Source: Candidatus Obscuribacterales bacterium (GTDB lineage: Bacteria; Cyanobacteriota; Vampirovibrionia; Obscuribacterales; Obscuribacteraceae). From it: a DNA stretch of 64,000 nucleotides. The notes beneath the pieces are model-generated. The model had not been told where the DNA came from. It was given only the letters and a program-made list of their open reading frames with translations, and ran no database searches. Numbering within the stretch: position 1 is the stretch's first letter; the number at the start of each line of letters is the position of its first letter. Shown piece by piece: positions 43,306-53,134 of the stretch. The stretch lies in assembly GCA_021732085.1 (NCBI GenBank), contig JAKFVQ010000005.1:1-64000 (forward strand). The letters run 5' to 3'. Made by a program: the position numbers and the translations under genes.

Positions 43306-44796
43306 TTAGTCGTAACGCAATCGTCTAGAGAGGGCGGCGGAGGAGAATCCGCCAATCGCGCGCCGGAGTTTGGCTTGTTCGATGTTGTAGCTGTAGATAG
43401 CGTTGACGTAATTCCTCAACGCTATCGTCAAGGCTGACTGCGCTTGGATAACGTCAATATTGATACCGATTCCAGATTTTAGGCGGTCCTCGGCTAATTT
43501 GAGCTGTTCTTGCGCTTGAGTCGCGGCTTCCTTTGCGATGCTGATATTCGCCTCGTAAGCCAGGCAGTTGTCGTACGATCGACGCACGTCGGAACGAACC
43601 TGGAGCTCAACATTTTTCAAGGCATACTGATCGGAGCGTGCCGTTGCAAGACCAGCTGCAAAATTCGGAATAATCGGGGTGCCGAGATTGTTCAACTGCC
43701 AGCTGATTTGTAGGTTGCGCTGAATTCCAATCAATTCATTGGGCGTGTTGTTGCCGGGAAAAAAGCTGCCTGATGTAACCACATAAGAAGCCGTCGGAAT
43801 CAGTGGTGTGAGCGCTTGTCCCGACTGCGCTACGTCAAGGCGAACTTGATTTTTGAGTTTTGCTATTTCGGGGCGCTGCTGCAATGCCATATAAACGAGC
43901 ATATCGACTGGCAGTTTAGGATCCACCAGAGTCGTCTTTTCCAACGGCCGGCATTTTGGCAATATGTAGCAGGACAGTGGCAAATTCAAAGTCACGGCAA
44001 GGTTGATCGCTGAAACACGCGCTTGCACCTGTGAAAGAACTAGTTGCTGTCGATCTTGTGCTAGCTGAGTTTGGGCTTGTAGTAATTGCAACTTTGTTCC
44101 CATCCCGCTTTCCAGCAAGCCCCGGTTAAGCTCCATGATCCCTCTGGAATTTTCTACAACGATGTCACTCACGTGCAAAAGCGAGATATCTCGACAGAGC
44201 GTGAAGTAGTTATTCGAAGCTTCAAACAGGGTGTCTTGCAAACTTGTTTTAACGGCAGCAGCGAATACTCGGGAACGAAAGAAATTCGTCATCATATTGA
44301 CGAACGTAGTTCCGCCCGTCGAAAGTGTCACTCCATAGGTGTAATAGCGTTCTCGTTGGATAGGAAAATTTGTTCCGACAAGCGGGTTCGCGGAACCGGG
44401 AACAGGATCTTGAAATAGCCCATAGTTGGTTCCCGCTTCGCCGTAATTAAATCCATTCATTGCCGCAACGCTACCAATGAAAGCATAAGTTGCAGATTTG
44501 CCTAGCCAACGTGACTGCATGTATGCCAGGTTCCTGGTGGCGGCAAGGTTCAGTACCCGCTCCAGGTTGAGACGTTCCTGCGTCTTTGCGTCAATGAAAA
44601 TCGGAGGGAGCGGGACCCTAAACTTCTCACGTTGCTTGATGTTGCTAACGTCGAGGTTCACTCTCGCTGTCAGTGGTGTCAAGCCGATAGTTGGGAGGTC
44701 TTTTGCATCCGCGGCGTATGTCGCCGGCGTGCAGGTGTATGCCAAGGTGGCGCCCGTCAGATATGTAAGAAGCCTAAATGTCAGTTCTGGACGCAC
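43306..44796 (-). CDS. TolC-like outer-membrane efflux protein
   Basis: A 496-residue protein with a signal peptide (LTYLTGATLAYTCTPATYA) and the two-repeat helical TolC architecture, for example GTKLQLLQAQTQLAQDRQQL and IGINIDVIQAQSALTIALRN with the N-V-I/L-x-A-Q pattern. It would form the outer-membrane duct of the type I secretion system encoded just upstream. The GTG start at 44796 lies 30 bp after the HlyD gene's stop, so it is the last gene of the transporter operon. Confidence 0.88.
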   Translation of the reverse strand: MRPELTFRLLTYLTGATLAYTCTPATYAADAKDLPTIGLTPLTARVNLDVSNIKQREKFRVPLPPIFIDAKTQERLNLERVLNLAATRNLAYMQSRWLGKSATYAFIGSVAAMNGFNYGEAGTNYGLFQDPVPGSANPLVGTNFPIQRERYYTYGVTLSTGGTTFVNMMTNFFRSRVFAAAVKTSLQDTLFEASNNYFTLCRDISLLHVSDIVVENSRGIMELNRGLLESGMGTKLQLLQAQTQLAQDRQQLVLSQVQARVSAINLAVTLNLPLSCYILPKCRPLEKTTLVDPKLPVDMLVYMALQQRPEIAKLKNQVRLDVAQSGQALTPLIPTASYVVTSGSFFPGNNTPNELIGIQRNLQISWQLNNLGTPIIPNFAAGLATARSDQYALKNVELQVRSDVRRSYDNCLAYEANISIAKEAATQAQEQLKLAEDRLKSGIGINIDVIQAQSALTIALRNYVNAIYSYNIEQAKLRRAIGGFSSAALSRRLRYD

Positions 44797-44826
44797 TGTA
44801 CACCAATGAACATCAACAGATAGATT

Positions 44827-46536
44827 TTAGCTTGTGATACTGGAATTGGTGCACTTGACGAGTTGATTTGCGTTCTTATTAGAGACTCTTTGAATAGACT
44901 TGTCTTCAAAAACTTTCATCAATGGTTCAAAAAGCAGGCCAAGCATACTGCGTTTGCGTAACACGATTGCCGCTTGCACCTGCAGCCCTGGCTTAAGTTC
45001 AATCTGTTTATGGTTGTATTTTATAAAAGGCTGATCCGGCCGGATGGTGACCTTATATGCTGAAATTTTCTTTTGACCTTCGATAACTTCTTCGGGGTAG
45101 TCACCGACACGCAAGACTTTTCCTTTTATTACACCAAACTCCGCACACGGGTAAGCGTCGATGCTCAGAGTCGCAGTTTGACCTGGCTGCAAAAATCCTA
45201 CATCAATGTTGTTAACAGTGGCTCTTAAAATGAGGTTATTGTCCGAGGGGACTAGTGTTAAAAGCGTCTGTCCGCGTGTCACGACTTCGCCCGGCAGAAG
45301 ATAAAAAGGATCGGACACCGTTCCGTCCACTGGTGCTTTTATGAACTTTTCTGCAAGAATTGCTTGCAAGACCTCTATTGAATCCTTGCATTCATCAATC
45401 TTTCGCTGCAGGGTGCTTATTTCCGTTCGCTCCTTTGAGAAATGACTGCTCGCGTGGTATGAGGCAATTTCAAAATCCGCTTGCTTATTTTCGAGCGATC
45501 GCACTGTCTGATTCTCTGACAAAGGAACCGAAGAAATTTGTACGTTCGACTGCATCAATGAAGCACCGAGATCCGCTTGTGCAGCGTTATATGCAAAGTT
45601 GGATGAGTCCAACTCTAGCTTTGCCGCCTTCAATTGTCTTTCCATTTCTTCTATTTGCAATTTCTGTTGGTCAACGGAAAATTCGCGCTGGTGCAGGTAG
45701 TTTTGAACTTCGAGAAATTTGACCTCAGACGCTACGCCAAGCTGTTTGCCTCTTTCATAAATTGCCATTTCTTTTCTGGCATCATCGAGTCCTTCTTGTA
45801 ATTCGTTTAGCTCTATGCGGCTCTTTTCTAGGGCAGCTGAAAGTGATTCGATCTTAGCCGTGAGTTTCTTCTTTTCGGCGTTTCGCTCGACCACCTTCTT
45901 TCCGATCGAGTCTGCAAAAGCCTGCTTGGCAGTTTGTAATTTTTGTTTCTTGGACTGGAGCACTGACATCTCTGGAGAGATGCCCTTTAGTTTTTCGTTT
46001 CGCGCCGTTGTCATGTCGTAGGATGCAGAGTCCAGAGACTTTCTTGATGCATAAAGCGTCCCAGCGATTCGTTCTGCTTCTGGTAAGTCGAGAATGTCTT
46101 TTCCGTTATATTTTGGATTCTCAATGACGCGTGCCAGGCCGTCTCTTGCATTCTCATGTTGTTTCAATTGAATTTGTAGCATCGAAAGCTCTTGTTGTTT
46201 TTTTCGCAACTCCGCCTCTGCTCTGACTGTATTAAGTATGATCAGCGTGTCTCCAGCCTTAACCTGTTGGCCATCGCGCACTTTGTATTGATGTATCGTG
46301 CCGTCGGATGTAGCTTTGATTTGTTGTATTCTCGTTATTGGTTCGAGCTGCCCTTTAGCCTCAGCGCACACATCACTTTCAGAAAATGCAGCCCACGTTC
46401 CAAAAATAATTAGAACGATTGCCAGAGCATAGAGCCCCTTTTGCGCGGAGCTTCCATACTTTTCAAAGGTGGCCATTTGTAGCTGCTCGGAAACTTGAGA
46501 AGCTTGTTCGGCTGAGGAAAAATCATGTAGTGGCAC
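44827..46536 (-). CDS. HlyD-family membrane fusion protein (first copy)
   Basis: A 569-residue adaptor: a short cytoplasmic N-terminus, one TM at about 35-52 (GLYALAIVLIIFGTWAAF), a split biotinyl-lipoyl domain (IKATSDGTIHQYKVRDGQQV), a long coiled coil, then FIKAPVDGTVSDPFYLLPGE and a C-terminal beta-barrel. It bridges the inner-membrane ABC transporter and TolC. The start is GTG 46536, 29 bp after the ABC gene. A partial paralogue of the HlyD at 50365. Confidence 0.92.
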   Translation of the reverse strand: MPLHDFSSAEQASQVSEQLQMATFEKYGSSAQKGLYALAIVLIIFGTWAAFSESDVCAEAKGQLEPITRIQQIKATSDGTIHQYKVRDGQQVKAGDTLIILNTVRAEAELRKKQQELSMLQIQLKQHENARDGLARVIENPKYNGKDILDLPEAERIAGTLYASRKSLDSASYDMTTARNEKLKGISPEMSVLQSKKQKLQTAKQAFADSIGKKVVERNAEKKKLTAKIESLSAALEKSRIELNELQEGLDDARKEMAIYERGKQLGVASEVKFLEVQNYLHQREFSVDQQKLQIEEMERQLKAAKLELDSSNFAYNAAQADLGASLMQSNVQISSVPLSENQTVRSLENKQADFEIASYHASSHFSKERTEISTLQRKIDECKDSIEVLQAILAEKFIKAPVDGTVSDPFYLLPGEVVTRGQTLLTLVPSDNNLILRATVNNIDVGFLQPGQTATLSIDAYPCAEFGVIKGKVLRVGDYPEEVIEGQKKISAYKVTIRPDQPFIKYNHKQIELKPGLQVQAAIVLRKRSMLGLLFEPLMKVFEDKSIQRVSNKNANQLVKCTNSSITS

Positions 46537-46565
46537 TGCGATTGACCCTGTTAGTTCTGTCCGTC

Positions 46566-49500
46566 CTAGATCAATTGTTGCGAGCAGAGATTGGAGTACA
46601 ATCCCTTCTTTTGAAGTAGCGACTCATGGGTTCCTGTTTCTACAATTTGGCCTTGATTCATTACCACGATCAGGTCAGCGCTCTTAATTGTCGACAGCCT
46701 GTGCGCGATTACAATCAGCGTTCGTCCTTTGCGTATTTCCTCCACCGACGATTGGATCTGCCGCTCTGATTCACTGTCAAGAGCGCTTGTGGCCTCATCA
46801 AAGATCAATATTCTTGGCCGGTGCAAAATGGCGCGGGCGATGGCAAGTCGCTGTCTCTCACCCCCGGATAGGTTGTAGCCGCCTTCACTCAAGTAGGTAT
46901 CATATCCACTTCCCATGTTCATTATCTTTTCGTGAATACCTGCTTGTTTTGCGGCTTTAATGATGTCGTCCAATGGTGCGTCCGGAGCGTAGAAGGCGAT
47001 GTTCTCGCGCACAGTACCCGTAAAGAAAAACTCTTGTTGAGCAACTACTCCAATTCTCTTGCGCAGATCCGATAATTCGATTTGCGTGATATCGACGTCG
47101 TCTATAAGGACATTGCCTGACGTCGGTAAGTATAAACCTTGAATCAAACGTGAAAGAGTCGTTTTACCGCAACCTGCGCGGCCCACGATAGCGATCATTT
47201 GATTGGGTTGCATACGCAGCGAAACATTGAGAAGGGTGTTTTTACCGGCATGTTCGTTATAGCGAAAGGTCACGTTTCTGAATTCAACGAATCCTCTCAG
47301 GTCGGGCATGCGTGTTTTCTGACCGGCTTGCTCTGGAGCGGCTCTGAATACATCGCCCAAGCGCTCGACGGAAATATTCACACTTTGCACCTGTTGCCAG
47401 ATCGAAATCAGGCGTAAGACTGGGTCAACCGCCATGCCGGCAATCATATTTGCAGCCATATACTGACCGACGGTAAACGACTTTGAGATGACTAGATTCG
47501 CGCCCAACCACATTAGCAATACGCGCCCAAGAAGGTGCACCAGTCCGGTTACCTGGTTGTAACCGTTGTAAGCGAGCTGCTGTTTGAATTGCACGCTCAG
47601 CTTATCGACAAAGAGTGATTCCCACTTCCAACGCGTTCTGTTTTCTACGGAAGCTGACTTGATTTTTTCGATGCCGTGAACTGTTTCTATTACACACGAG
47701 TCGTTTGCCACCGTCTTTTTGAAGATCTCGTTGCTATAGCCACGCAAAAGTGGAGTGTATGCCGAAACGACTCCCATCAACAGTGCTATATACACAAGAG
47801 TTGCTAAGCCGAAGGACCAATTGTAATAAAAAAGCACGACCAAATAAATGACAGCCATCACCGAATCCAACAGGACGGTGACAGTGCTTCCAGAAAGGAA
47901 GGCTGTTATTCGTGCATTCTCATTGAATCTGGCTAACACGTCGCCAGAGCTGCGCTGCTCAAAGTATTTGAAGGGTAGGCTGAGCAGGTGTTTGAAAAAC
48001 TGCACAAACAATGCGTGATCTATTTTTGTAGACAGTGTTGAAATCAAAATTCCTCGGGCGAAAGTCAGACCAGCCTGGAAGCAGCTAATTATGATCAGCC
48101 CAACAAGCAGCATGTTTAGCATCGAAACGTCTTCGTGGACGATTACGCGATCAATAATTGTTTGGGAGAAAAAGGGCGTGATGATCATTAGCGCCTGATA
48201 AATTATGCCGGCGACAAGAACATCACGAAGTTGGGAGTGATAGGGTTTCAACAGCGGAAGAAGAATGGTCAGCGGATTCTTAGCTCCGGGTGCACGTTTG
48301 AGGTCTACCGTTGGCACCAGTTCCAGTGCGCTTCGAGAAAAACATTCCGAAAATTCCTGACGGCTGACCGTTCTCATTCCTTCTGCCGGGTCTGCTATTA
48401 GTGCTTCTTTCTTAGTGATTTTGTACAGCACCACAAAGTGATTGTTCTTCCAAAAACAGATAAGGGGCAGTTTCGCATTAAGCAAACCTTCATAGGTTCC
48501 ACTTATCCCTCTAGCCATGAAACCTAAGTGCTCTGCTGTATCGGCCAATGCAAGAAAGCTGGTACCTTCGATACTTACTCCAGCTCTCTCCCGCAAGTCG
48601 TTTATGTCGAGTCTCTTGCCATAGAAAAGTGCCACCATGGCAAGACAAGTAATACCGCAATCCATCTGGCTTTGCTGCAGGATGAAAGGATACTGATGCA
48701 GGAGTCGGTTGACGCGGGCGGAAAATGGGTCTTCGCCGATATCTGAATCTGGCGGAGGGTTTTGTGCTGTGCTAGCAGAAGGCGCGCGATGGACATTCTC
48801 AACCCTTGTGCTTGCAGAGTTCCGGCTTTCTTCTTCATTGATACCAATTGCATTGGCGATAGCCTGCGCGATTTCCGGACTGTGATTTAGGAGGTCGTCG
48901 TACTGTTCTTCGCTGATGGACAGCACTTGTACAGGAGAGTGCGCTCTGAAGTTCTTGCCGCTGTTTTTGAAAGGACCGAATTCTCTAGGTATGAAATAGT
49001 CACCGGAACCTAAAGTTATTGTTCCGGAACTAGTTGAGCATTCGACAGCACCACGGAAAATAATATATAGACCGTTCAAAGATTCTGGACTGCTTTTGCC
49101 TAGGTCCAGATTTCCCGGGTTCAAATAGCGAGTAATTGCTTTCAGCTTTGCAGTTGCCGTCCCGCGAAAGGTTTCTAGTTTCCTGAGAAAACCAAAACAC
49201 TCCCACTGCACTTGTATAGCTTTAAAGTGTTCAGCAAATTTTGAGTTTTTTGCAGCCAGCTCATTACAAACAGCGTGCTCGATCAGCAGAACAAGAGATT
49301 CCTCTGATGCCCTTGCTAAGACATGGCCTTGCCCATTAAGGGGCAACCAATAGTCGCACCAAGTGTCGCCAATTAAATCGAGACTGCAAATGTTGCTTTC
49401 GTCACCAGATGGAAAACGTTGTAACAGTCGAACGCGGCCCGAAGCCAGAATCTTCTGCTTATTTGCATTGGATTCGGCAATGAGATCGCCAAGTCCGAGT

Positions 49501-49619
49501 TGCATCTGCTCGCTGGATTGTAGAAAGTGAGCAAACTCGTCATCGCTCAAGAAGCTGCAGAGCTCAGATCTCCGTAGCTTTGTTATAAGGTCCGGCTTTA
49601 TACCTAAATCAAGATCCAT
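46566..49619 (-). CDS. Peptidase-containing ABC transporter with two cNMP-binding-like domains
   Basis: About 1017 residues. Two tandem cyclic-nucleotide-binding-like folds come first (SFLSDDEFAHFLQSSEQMQL to about residue 125, and LYIIFRGAVECSTSSGTITL to about 245). A C39 peptidase with a complete triad follows: Cys in QQSQMDCGITCLAMVALFYG, His in NNHFVVLY, Asp in LIADPAEGM. Then come a six-TM ABC membrane domain and an NBD with Walker A VGRAGCGKTT, signature LSGGERQRLAIARA and Walker B ILIFDEATSALD. C39 domains cut leaders after double glycine during export. ATG 49619 is chosen because a TATAAT promoter lies at 49719-49724; the frame is open upstream. Confidence 0.92.
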   Translation of the reverse strand: MDLDLGIKPDLITKLRRSELCSFLSDDEFAHFLQSSEQMQLGLGDLIAESNANKQKILASGRVRLLQRFPSGDESNICSLDLIGDTWCDYWLPLNGQGHVLARASEESLVLLIEHAVCNELAAKNSKFAEHFKAIQVQWECFGFLRKLETFRGTATAKLKAITRYLNPGNLDLGKSSPESLNGLYIIFRGAVECSTSSGTITLGSGDYFIPREFGPFKNSGKNFRAHSPVQVLSISEEQYDDLLNHSPEIAQAIANAIGINEEESRNSASTRVENVHRAPSASTAQNPPPDSDIGEDPFSARVNRLLHQYPFILQQSQMDCGITCLAMVALFYGKRLDINDLRERAGVSIEGTSFLALADTAEHLGFMARGISGTYEGLLNAKLPLICFWKNNHFVVLYKITKKEALIADPAEGMRTVSRQEFSECFSRSALELVPTVDLKRAPGAKNPLTILLPLLKPYHSQLRDVLVAGIIYQALMIITPFFSQTIIDRVIVHEDVSMLNMLLVGLIIISCFQAGLTFARGILISTLSTKIDHALFVQFFKHLLSLPFKYFEQRSSGDVLARFNENARITAFLSGSTVTVLLDSVMAVIYLVVLFYYNWSFGLATLVYIALLMGVVSAYTPLLRGYSNEIFKKTVANDSCVIETVHGIEKIKSASVENRTRWKWESLFVDKLSVQFKQQLAYNGYNQVTGLVHLLGRVLLMWLGANLVISKSFTVGQYMAANMIAGMAVDPVLRLISIWQQVQSVNISVERLGDVFRAAPEQAGQKTRMPDLRGFVEFRNVTFRYNEHAGKNTLLNVSLRMQPNQMIAIVGRAGCGKTTLSRLIQGLYLPTSGNVLIDDVDITQIELSDLRKRIGVVAQQEFFFTGTVRENIAFYAPDAPLDDIIKAAKQAGIHEKIMNMGSGYDTYLSEGGYNLSGGERQRLAIARAILHRPRILIFDEATSALDSESERQIQSSVEEIRKGRTLIVIAHRLSTIKSADLIVVMNQGQIVETGTHESLLQKKGLYSNLCSQQLI

Positions 49620-49718
49620 TAGTTTATGGATTTCCGACAGGGCTTGATTTTGGTTCTCATGGTTTCTACTGCCGGAGGAAGGAAGTGTGCTGTCAAGGTA
49701 TGAGTTTAGCACTTTCAC

Positions 49719-49749
49719 ATTATAGATGAGGAAAGGAGCTTGTATGCAA
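49719..49749 (-). promoter_or_regulatory. Promoter of the ABC-HlyD-TolC operon
   Basis: On the minus strand TATAAT (49724-49719) is preceded by TTGCAT (49749-49744) with 19-bp spacing. It lies about 100 bp before the chosen ABC start and inside the upstream open frame, which is why a start upstream of it was rejected. Confidence 0.5.
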
Positions 49750-49806
49750 GTAAATCCGGCAGCCGATTGAGGTATACTTTCTCGCGGCGCTTTTCGGTGG
49801 CAGGTA

Positions 49807-50358
49807 ATGATAGTGGTCAAAGAATTGACTGTGTTTGATCAACTTCGAAATTTGCTTGCCCCCTCCCTTGTAATTTGCTCTGTCATTCTGTCGAGCTCGC
49901 TGTCATCCATGGCGAGAGAGGAAGTTGCCGCGCAACCAGTTTTGAGGGATAGCCTGGCAAGTCCCACGCCACAAAAGCGTGGACGTTCCAATGACAAGTT
50001 GGTGCAGTGGGAGAGCAAAAAGTATCCGCTCATTTTTTGGAAGGCACATCCTGTGACGGTGGTTCCCGGTGCTCTGGGGCAGCTGACTACAAGCTTTGAC
50101 CCAAAGGAAGATGTTCTTCGCCGAGGTACCTTGAAGTACTCAATTAAGCTCACTGAATTGCCGGCAGCACTGCCAGGTATAGCCGTTCAATTGCTCGATG
50201 CAAATGGCTTCAAATTGAGCGAATTCGAAATTCTGAGGGATCAATTTCATCCAGTCTCAGGAAGCACAATAATCGAAGCTGCGGGCGATACGCCTTGCAA
50301 TAAATCAGACTATCAACACGCGAGAGATTACGTGATCAAGCAGTGCGCACAGTATTGA
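49807..50358 (+). CDS. Exported protein of unknown function in the secretion locus
   Basis: A 183-residue protein with a signal-peptide-like N-terminus (LLAPSLVICSVILSSSLSS, then MAREE), a basic linker (PTPQKRGRSNDK) and a beta-rich domain (YPLIFWKAHPVTVVPGALGQ, YSIKLTELPAALPGIAVQLL). No family is recognised. It is divergent from the ABC gene and ends 6 bp from the convergent second HlyD, so it sits inside the secretion cluster on the opposite strand. It may be a periplasmic accessory factor. The start is ATG 49807 or GTG 49813. Confidence 0.7.
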   Translation: MIVVKELTVFDQLRNLLAPSLVICSVILSSSLSSMAREEVAAQPVLRDSLASPTPQKRGRSNDKLVQWESKKYPLIFWKAHPVTVVPGALGQLTTSFDPKEDVLRRGTLKYSIKLTELPAALPGIAVQLLDANGFKLSEFEILRDQFHPVSGSTIIEAAGDTPCNKSDYQHARDYVIKQCAQY

Positions 50359-50364
50359 TCAAGG

Positions 50365-52026
50365 TCACGCTTTGAAGTGAGCGTATTGAAGTTTCAGTAG
50401 CGGTTCTAGAATGCTAATCAGGAGGCGCTTCCTGCGCAGAACTATTTCCGCTTCAACTTGAAGTCCTTTTCTGAGGGGGATTTTTTTGCCTCTGCAAAAT
50501 ATCCAATTTCGTTCTGGTGCCAGCAAGACTTTGAATGAACCTGCGTACTCTTTTTCTTGACTGGGAAATTTATCAATCAGTTTGATGACAGCTGGAATGG
50601 TGCCGTACTGCGTATGAGGATATGCAGGGAACTGCATTTTCACTTGCTCATTCTGGTTTAGGAAAGCAACCTGATCATTTGGTACATGTAGGCATGCAAC
50701 CAGCTGCTCGTGATTTGGCACGATCGTCAACAAATCTTGCCCATACTGTACTACTTCACCGTGCCCTTGAACATGCAGTAGAGCCACTGTTCCATCGACT
50801 GGCGCTTTCAAGCTTCCCTTTAATAAAGTGTGGTCTTCGGATGCGACGGAAGCTTTTAGTTGTTCTATTTGCTTCGACAAATTACTGATCTCAATGGTTT
50901 CGCTAGCTTGAGTGGATTGCGCTCCACGTAAAGCCACTTGAAACGCGGTTTGCGCATCACTGAGATTCCTCTCAGAGGATCTTAAGCGCATGTTTACTTC
51001 TGCTTCCGAAGCTGCTATTTCGCTCACGCCGGCTTTCAGTTGAGAGGATTGAATGGAGTTCTTTGATTGCAACTGAGCTAATTCGTGCATTGTGGTGGCA
51101 AGCTGTCCCTCAAACTCGCGTTGCTTTGCTTCTGCCACTGTAAGCTCGTGTTTCCTGTCTTCGACGCGCATTTTTGCGTCCAGGCATTCCGTTTTTGAAG
51201 ACGCTCCTGTTGTGAATGCTTTTTCGTAGGCGGCTAATTGTTTTTGAGCGCATTCAAGGGAATATCGTCTTTGCTCGACGCTTGCTTTCTGCAAACTTAT
51301 TTGCCGAGTGAGCGTTGCCGTTTGACTTTCTAAGCTATCTTGTTCGATTTGGAATTGCTTGCGTCTCTGTTCCAGCGCCTGTTCCTTAAAACGTCGTTGC
51401 TCTGTGATGTGCTTCTGCTGTGAGACAAGCACAGCTGCTTCTGTAATATTGGATTTCGCCAGTTTTGTCATCTTCATGTCTAGAAGAGCGCGGTCCAGCC
51501 GTTGCTGCGCGGCGTAGACATCCCCGATCGCTCGAGAGACAGCAGTAACGCTCGAGTGATCCGGTGATAAGGCGTGTGTATCCTTCAAGTAATTTGTCAG
51601 GGCCTGTAAGGCGTGTTGATGTCTGGCAAGTTGTTGATCGGCATCGCTTAACTCGTGCTTGTACTTCTCGAGTTCCGCCCGGTACGCTTTTGTATCCAGC
51701 TCCATAAGAGTTTGTCCCTGCTTTACGGAGTCTCCCGATTTGATCGAAATTGATAATACTTTGCTATCAAACGGCGCTCGAATCGGTTGCACTTCTTCAG
51801 ATGGTATCAGTTGTCCTGGCGCTTGAGCGATTTCTTCTAACTCCGTGAACCATGACCAGATCAGCATTCCCACTACTAAGAGCAGAGTCATGATCGTTAT
51901 TTTGTGTCCAAGCTCGTTATTGAATTCTACGCGCTCCACAGCCTTATCGGTTGAAGGTATTTCGCTTGACCCAAGTTTGTCCGGTGCCACCGCCAAGAGG
52001 TTTGATTTATATTCTTCTCGGTTCAT
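50365..52026 (-). CDS. HlyD-family membrane fusion protein (second copy)
   Basis: A 553-residue adaptor with one TM at about 44-60 (ITIMTLLLVVGMLIWSWF), lipoyl-like segments (IRAPFDSKVLSISIKSGDSV and LKAPVDGTVALLHVQGHGEV), a long coiled coil between them and a C-terminal barrel. It is 4 bp behind the parvulin gene, with GGAG 9 nt before its ATG. Having a second HlyD in one locus suggests either a heteromeric adaptor ring or a second transporter elsewhere. Confidence 0.92.
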   Translation of the reverse strand: MNREEYKSNLLAVAPDKLGSSEIPSTDKAVERVEFNNELGHKITIMTLLLVVGMLIWSWFTELEEIAQAPGQLIPSEEVQPIRAPFDSKVLSISIKSGDSVKQGQTLMELDTKAYRAELEKYKHELSDADQQLARHQHALQALTNYLKDTHALSPDHSSVTAVSRAIGDVYAAQQRLDRALLDMKMTKLAKSNITEAAVLVSQQKHITEQRRFKEQALEQRRKQFQIEQDSLESQTATLTRQISLQKASVEQRRYSLECAQKQLAAYEKAFTTGASSKTECLDAKMRVEDRKHELTVAEAKQREFEGQLATTMHELAQLQSKNSIQSSQLKAGVSEIAASEAEVNMRLRSSERNLSDAQTAFQVALRGAQSTQASETIEISNLSKQIEQLKASVASEDHTLLKGSLKAPVDGTVALLHVQGHGEVVQYGQDLLTIVPNHEQLVACLHVPNDQVAFLNQNEQVKMQFPAYPHTQYGTIPAVIKLIDKFPSQEKEYAGSFKVLLAPERNWIFCRGKKIPLRKGLQVEAEIVLRRKRLLISILEPLLKLQYAHFKA

Positions 52027-52030
52027 TCTG

Positions 52031-52810
52031 CTAAATCTCCAGACTCAGCGACTGCTTCGATTTGAATTCCTGCAACCATTGCTTGAATAAGCCAATCTCA
52101 ATCTCTTCGCGGACTTCTGAAGTGAGCGTGGGCGTGTTTTTATTTTCTACAAAATAGACATTGAATGAATCGCGTTCTTTGACCGGCCCTACGATCGTGC
52201 CCTCTGGGGCCTTGCTCACCAGGTCTTGCAGGTGCACTGTGAGGCTGCGCATTTTTAGATTGCCCAAGTAGCCGCATGACTTGGCTGTTGCCGCATCTGT
52301 GCTGTATTTGCGTGCATAATCGAAGAAGCTTGCTCCTTCCTGAATGGAGCTGATAATTTCTCGAGCGACTTCTTCTTTCTTCAGGGCGATTTTGTATAGA
52401 TCCACAGTCACAAAGTCGACCTGTGAATAGGCGAATTGTTCTTCTATTCGTTTCTCGAACAAAACTGTCTTCAGCTTTTGAAGGCGAGCATCATAGCTGC
52501 ACATAATCAAGAAGTCGTTTTCGTCCATATGTTGGTCTTCCAACCAACGATGGGTATCAGGTCCAGTCAATAATCCGTGCTGGTTTCTGAATTTGGTAAT
52601 CTGCTCATAGACCTCTTTTTGTGTTACTTCGATTTTGAAGCTCTCAAAAGCCTGTTCAAGTACGAAGCTGTCCAGCATGTCTTGAATCGTCTGCCAACTC
52701 TTTTGCTGGATTAATCGCTCGATTATGTCCATGGCTGAGATGCTTCGAGCCCCGATTTTGGCAATCAGAGCGGAATCTGGGGTCTCGGTCTCTGGCAAAC
52801 CGTTGGTCAA
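52031..52810 (-). CDS. Parvulin-type (SurA/PpiC-like) peptidyl-prolyl isomerase without signal peptide
   Basis: About 259 residues. A SurA-N-like helical part (RSISAMDIIERLIQQKSWQT, FKIEVTQKEVYEQITKF) is followed by a parvulin domain (DLYKIALKKEEVAREIISSI, then GASFFDYARKYSTD, CGYLGNLKMRSL, GTIVGPVKERDSFNVYFVEN). No signal peptide or membrane helix is present in any start version, so it should act in the cytoplasm. TTG 52810 is preferred, with AGGAAG 10 nt upstream and TATAAT at 52846-52841; an upstream TTG at 52936 has no site. It is coupled to the second HlyD gene. Confidence 0.85.
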   Translation of the reverse strand: MTNGLPETETPDSALIAKIGARSISAMDIIERLIQQKSWQTIQDMLDSFVLEQAFESFKIEVTQKEVYEQITKFRNQHGLLTGPDTHRWLEDQHMDENDFLIMCSYDARLQKLKTVLFEKRIEEQFAYSQVDFVTVDLYKIALKKEEVAREIISSIQEGASFFDYARKYSTDAATAKSCGYLGNLKMRSLTVHLQDLVSKAPEGTIVGPVKERDSFNVYFVENKNTPTLTSEVREEIEIGLFKQWLQEFKSKQSLSLEI

Positions 52811-53134
52811 GTAAGGGCTACTTCCTGGCTGAGTTTCTTCATTATAGTGGTGGTTTTGGGCAATTAAGAGACTGTTTCGCTTGCTTTCGGAGGCTGAAAA
52901 TCCGCGAATGACTCTTAGACTCGCAATTCCCGGCAATTTTTGCCTCTTGAAATCCGCTCACGAGCCCCTCACACTTGAAAACTAGTCTAGTAATGCAAGC
53001 GGGAATAGAAAGGTTCAATTCAATGTTCAGTCTATTTGCCAAGCAACAACAAGTCTACGCCCTCAAAACCGACGCAAGTTTGCTAGCTGCTCGCACAAAT
53101 GCCTGACCGCTCATGCATTCAGGAGGATACGAAA

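Noticed and set aside
49620-49820. N-terminal extension of the C39 ABC transporter to 49820
   Set aside because: It would overlap the divergent gene at 49807 and contains a TATAAT promoter-like sequence; residues there show no domain.
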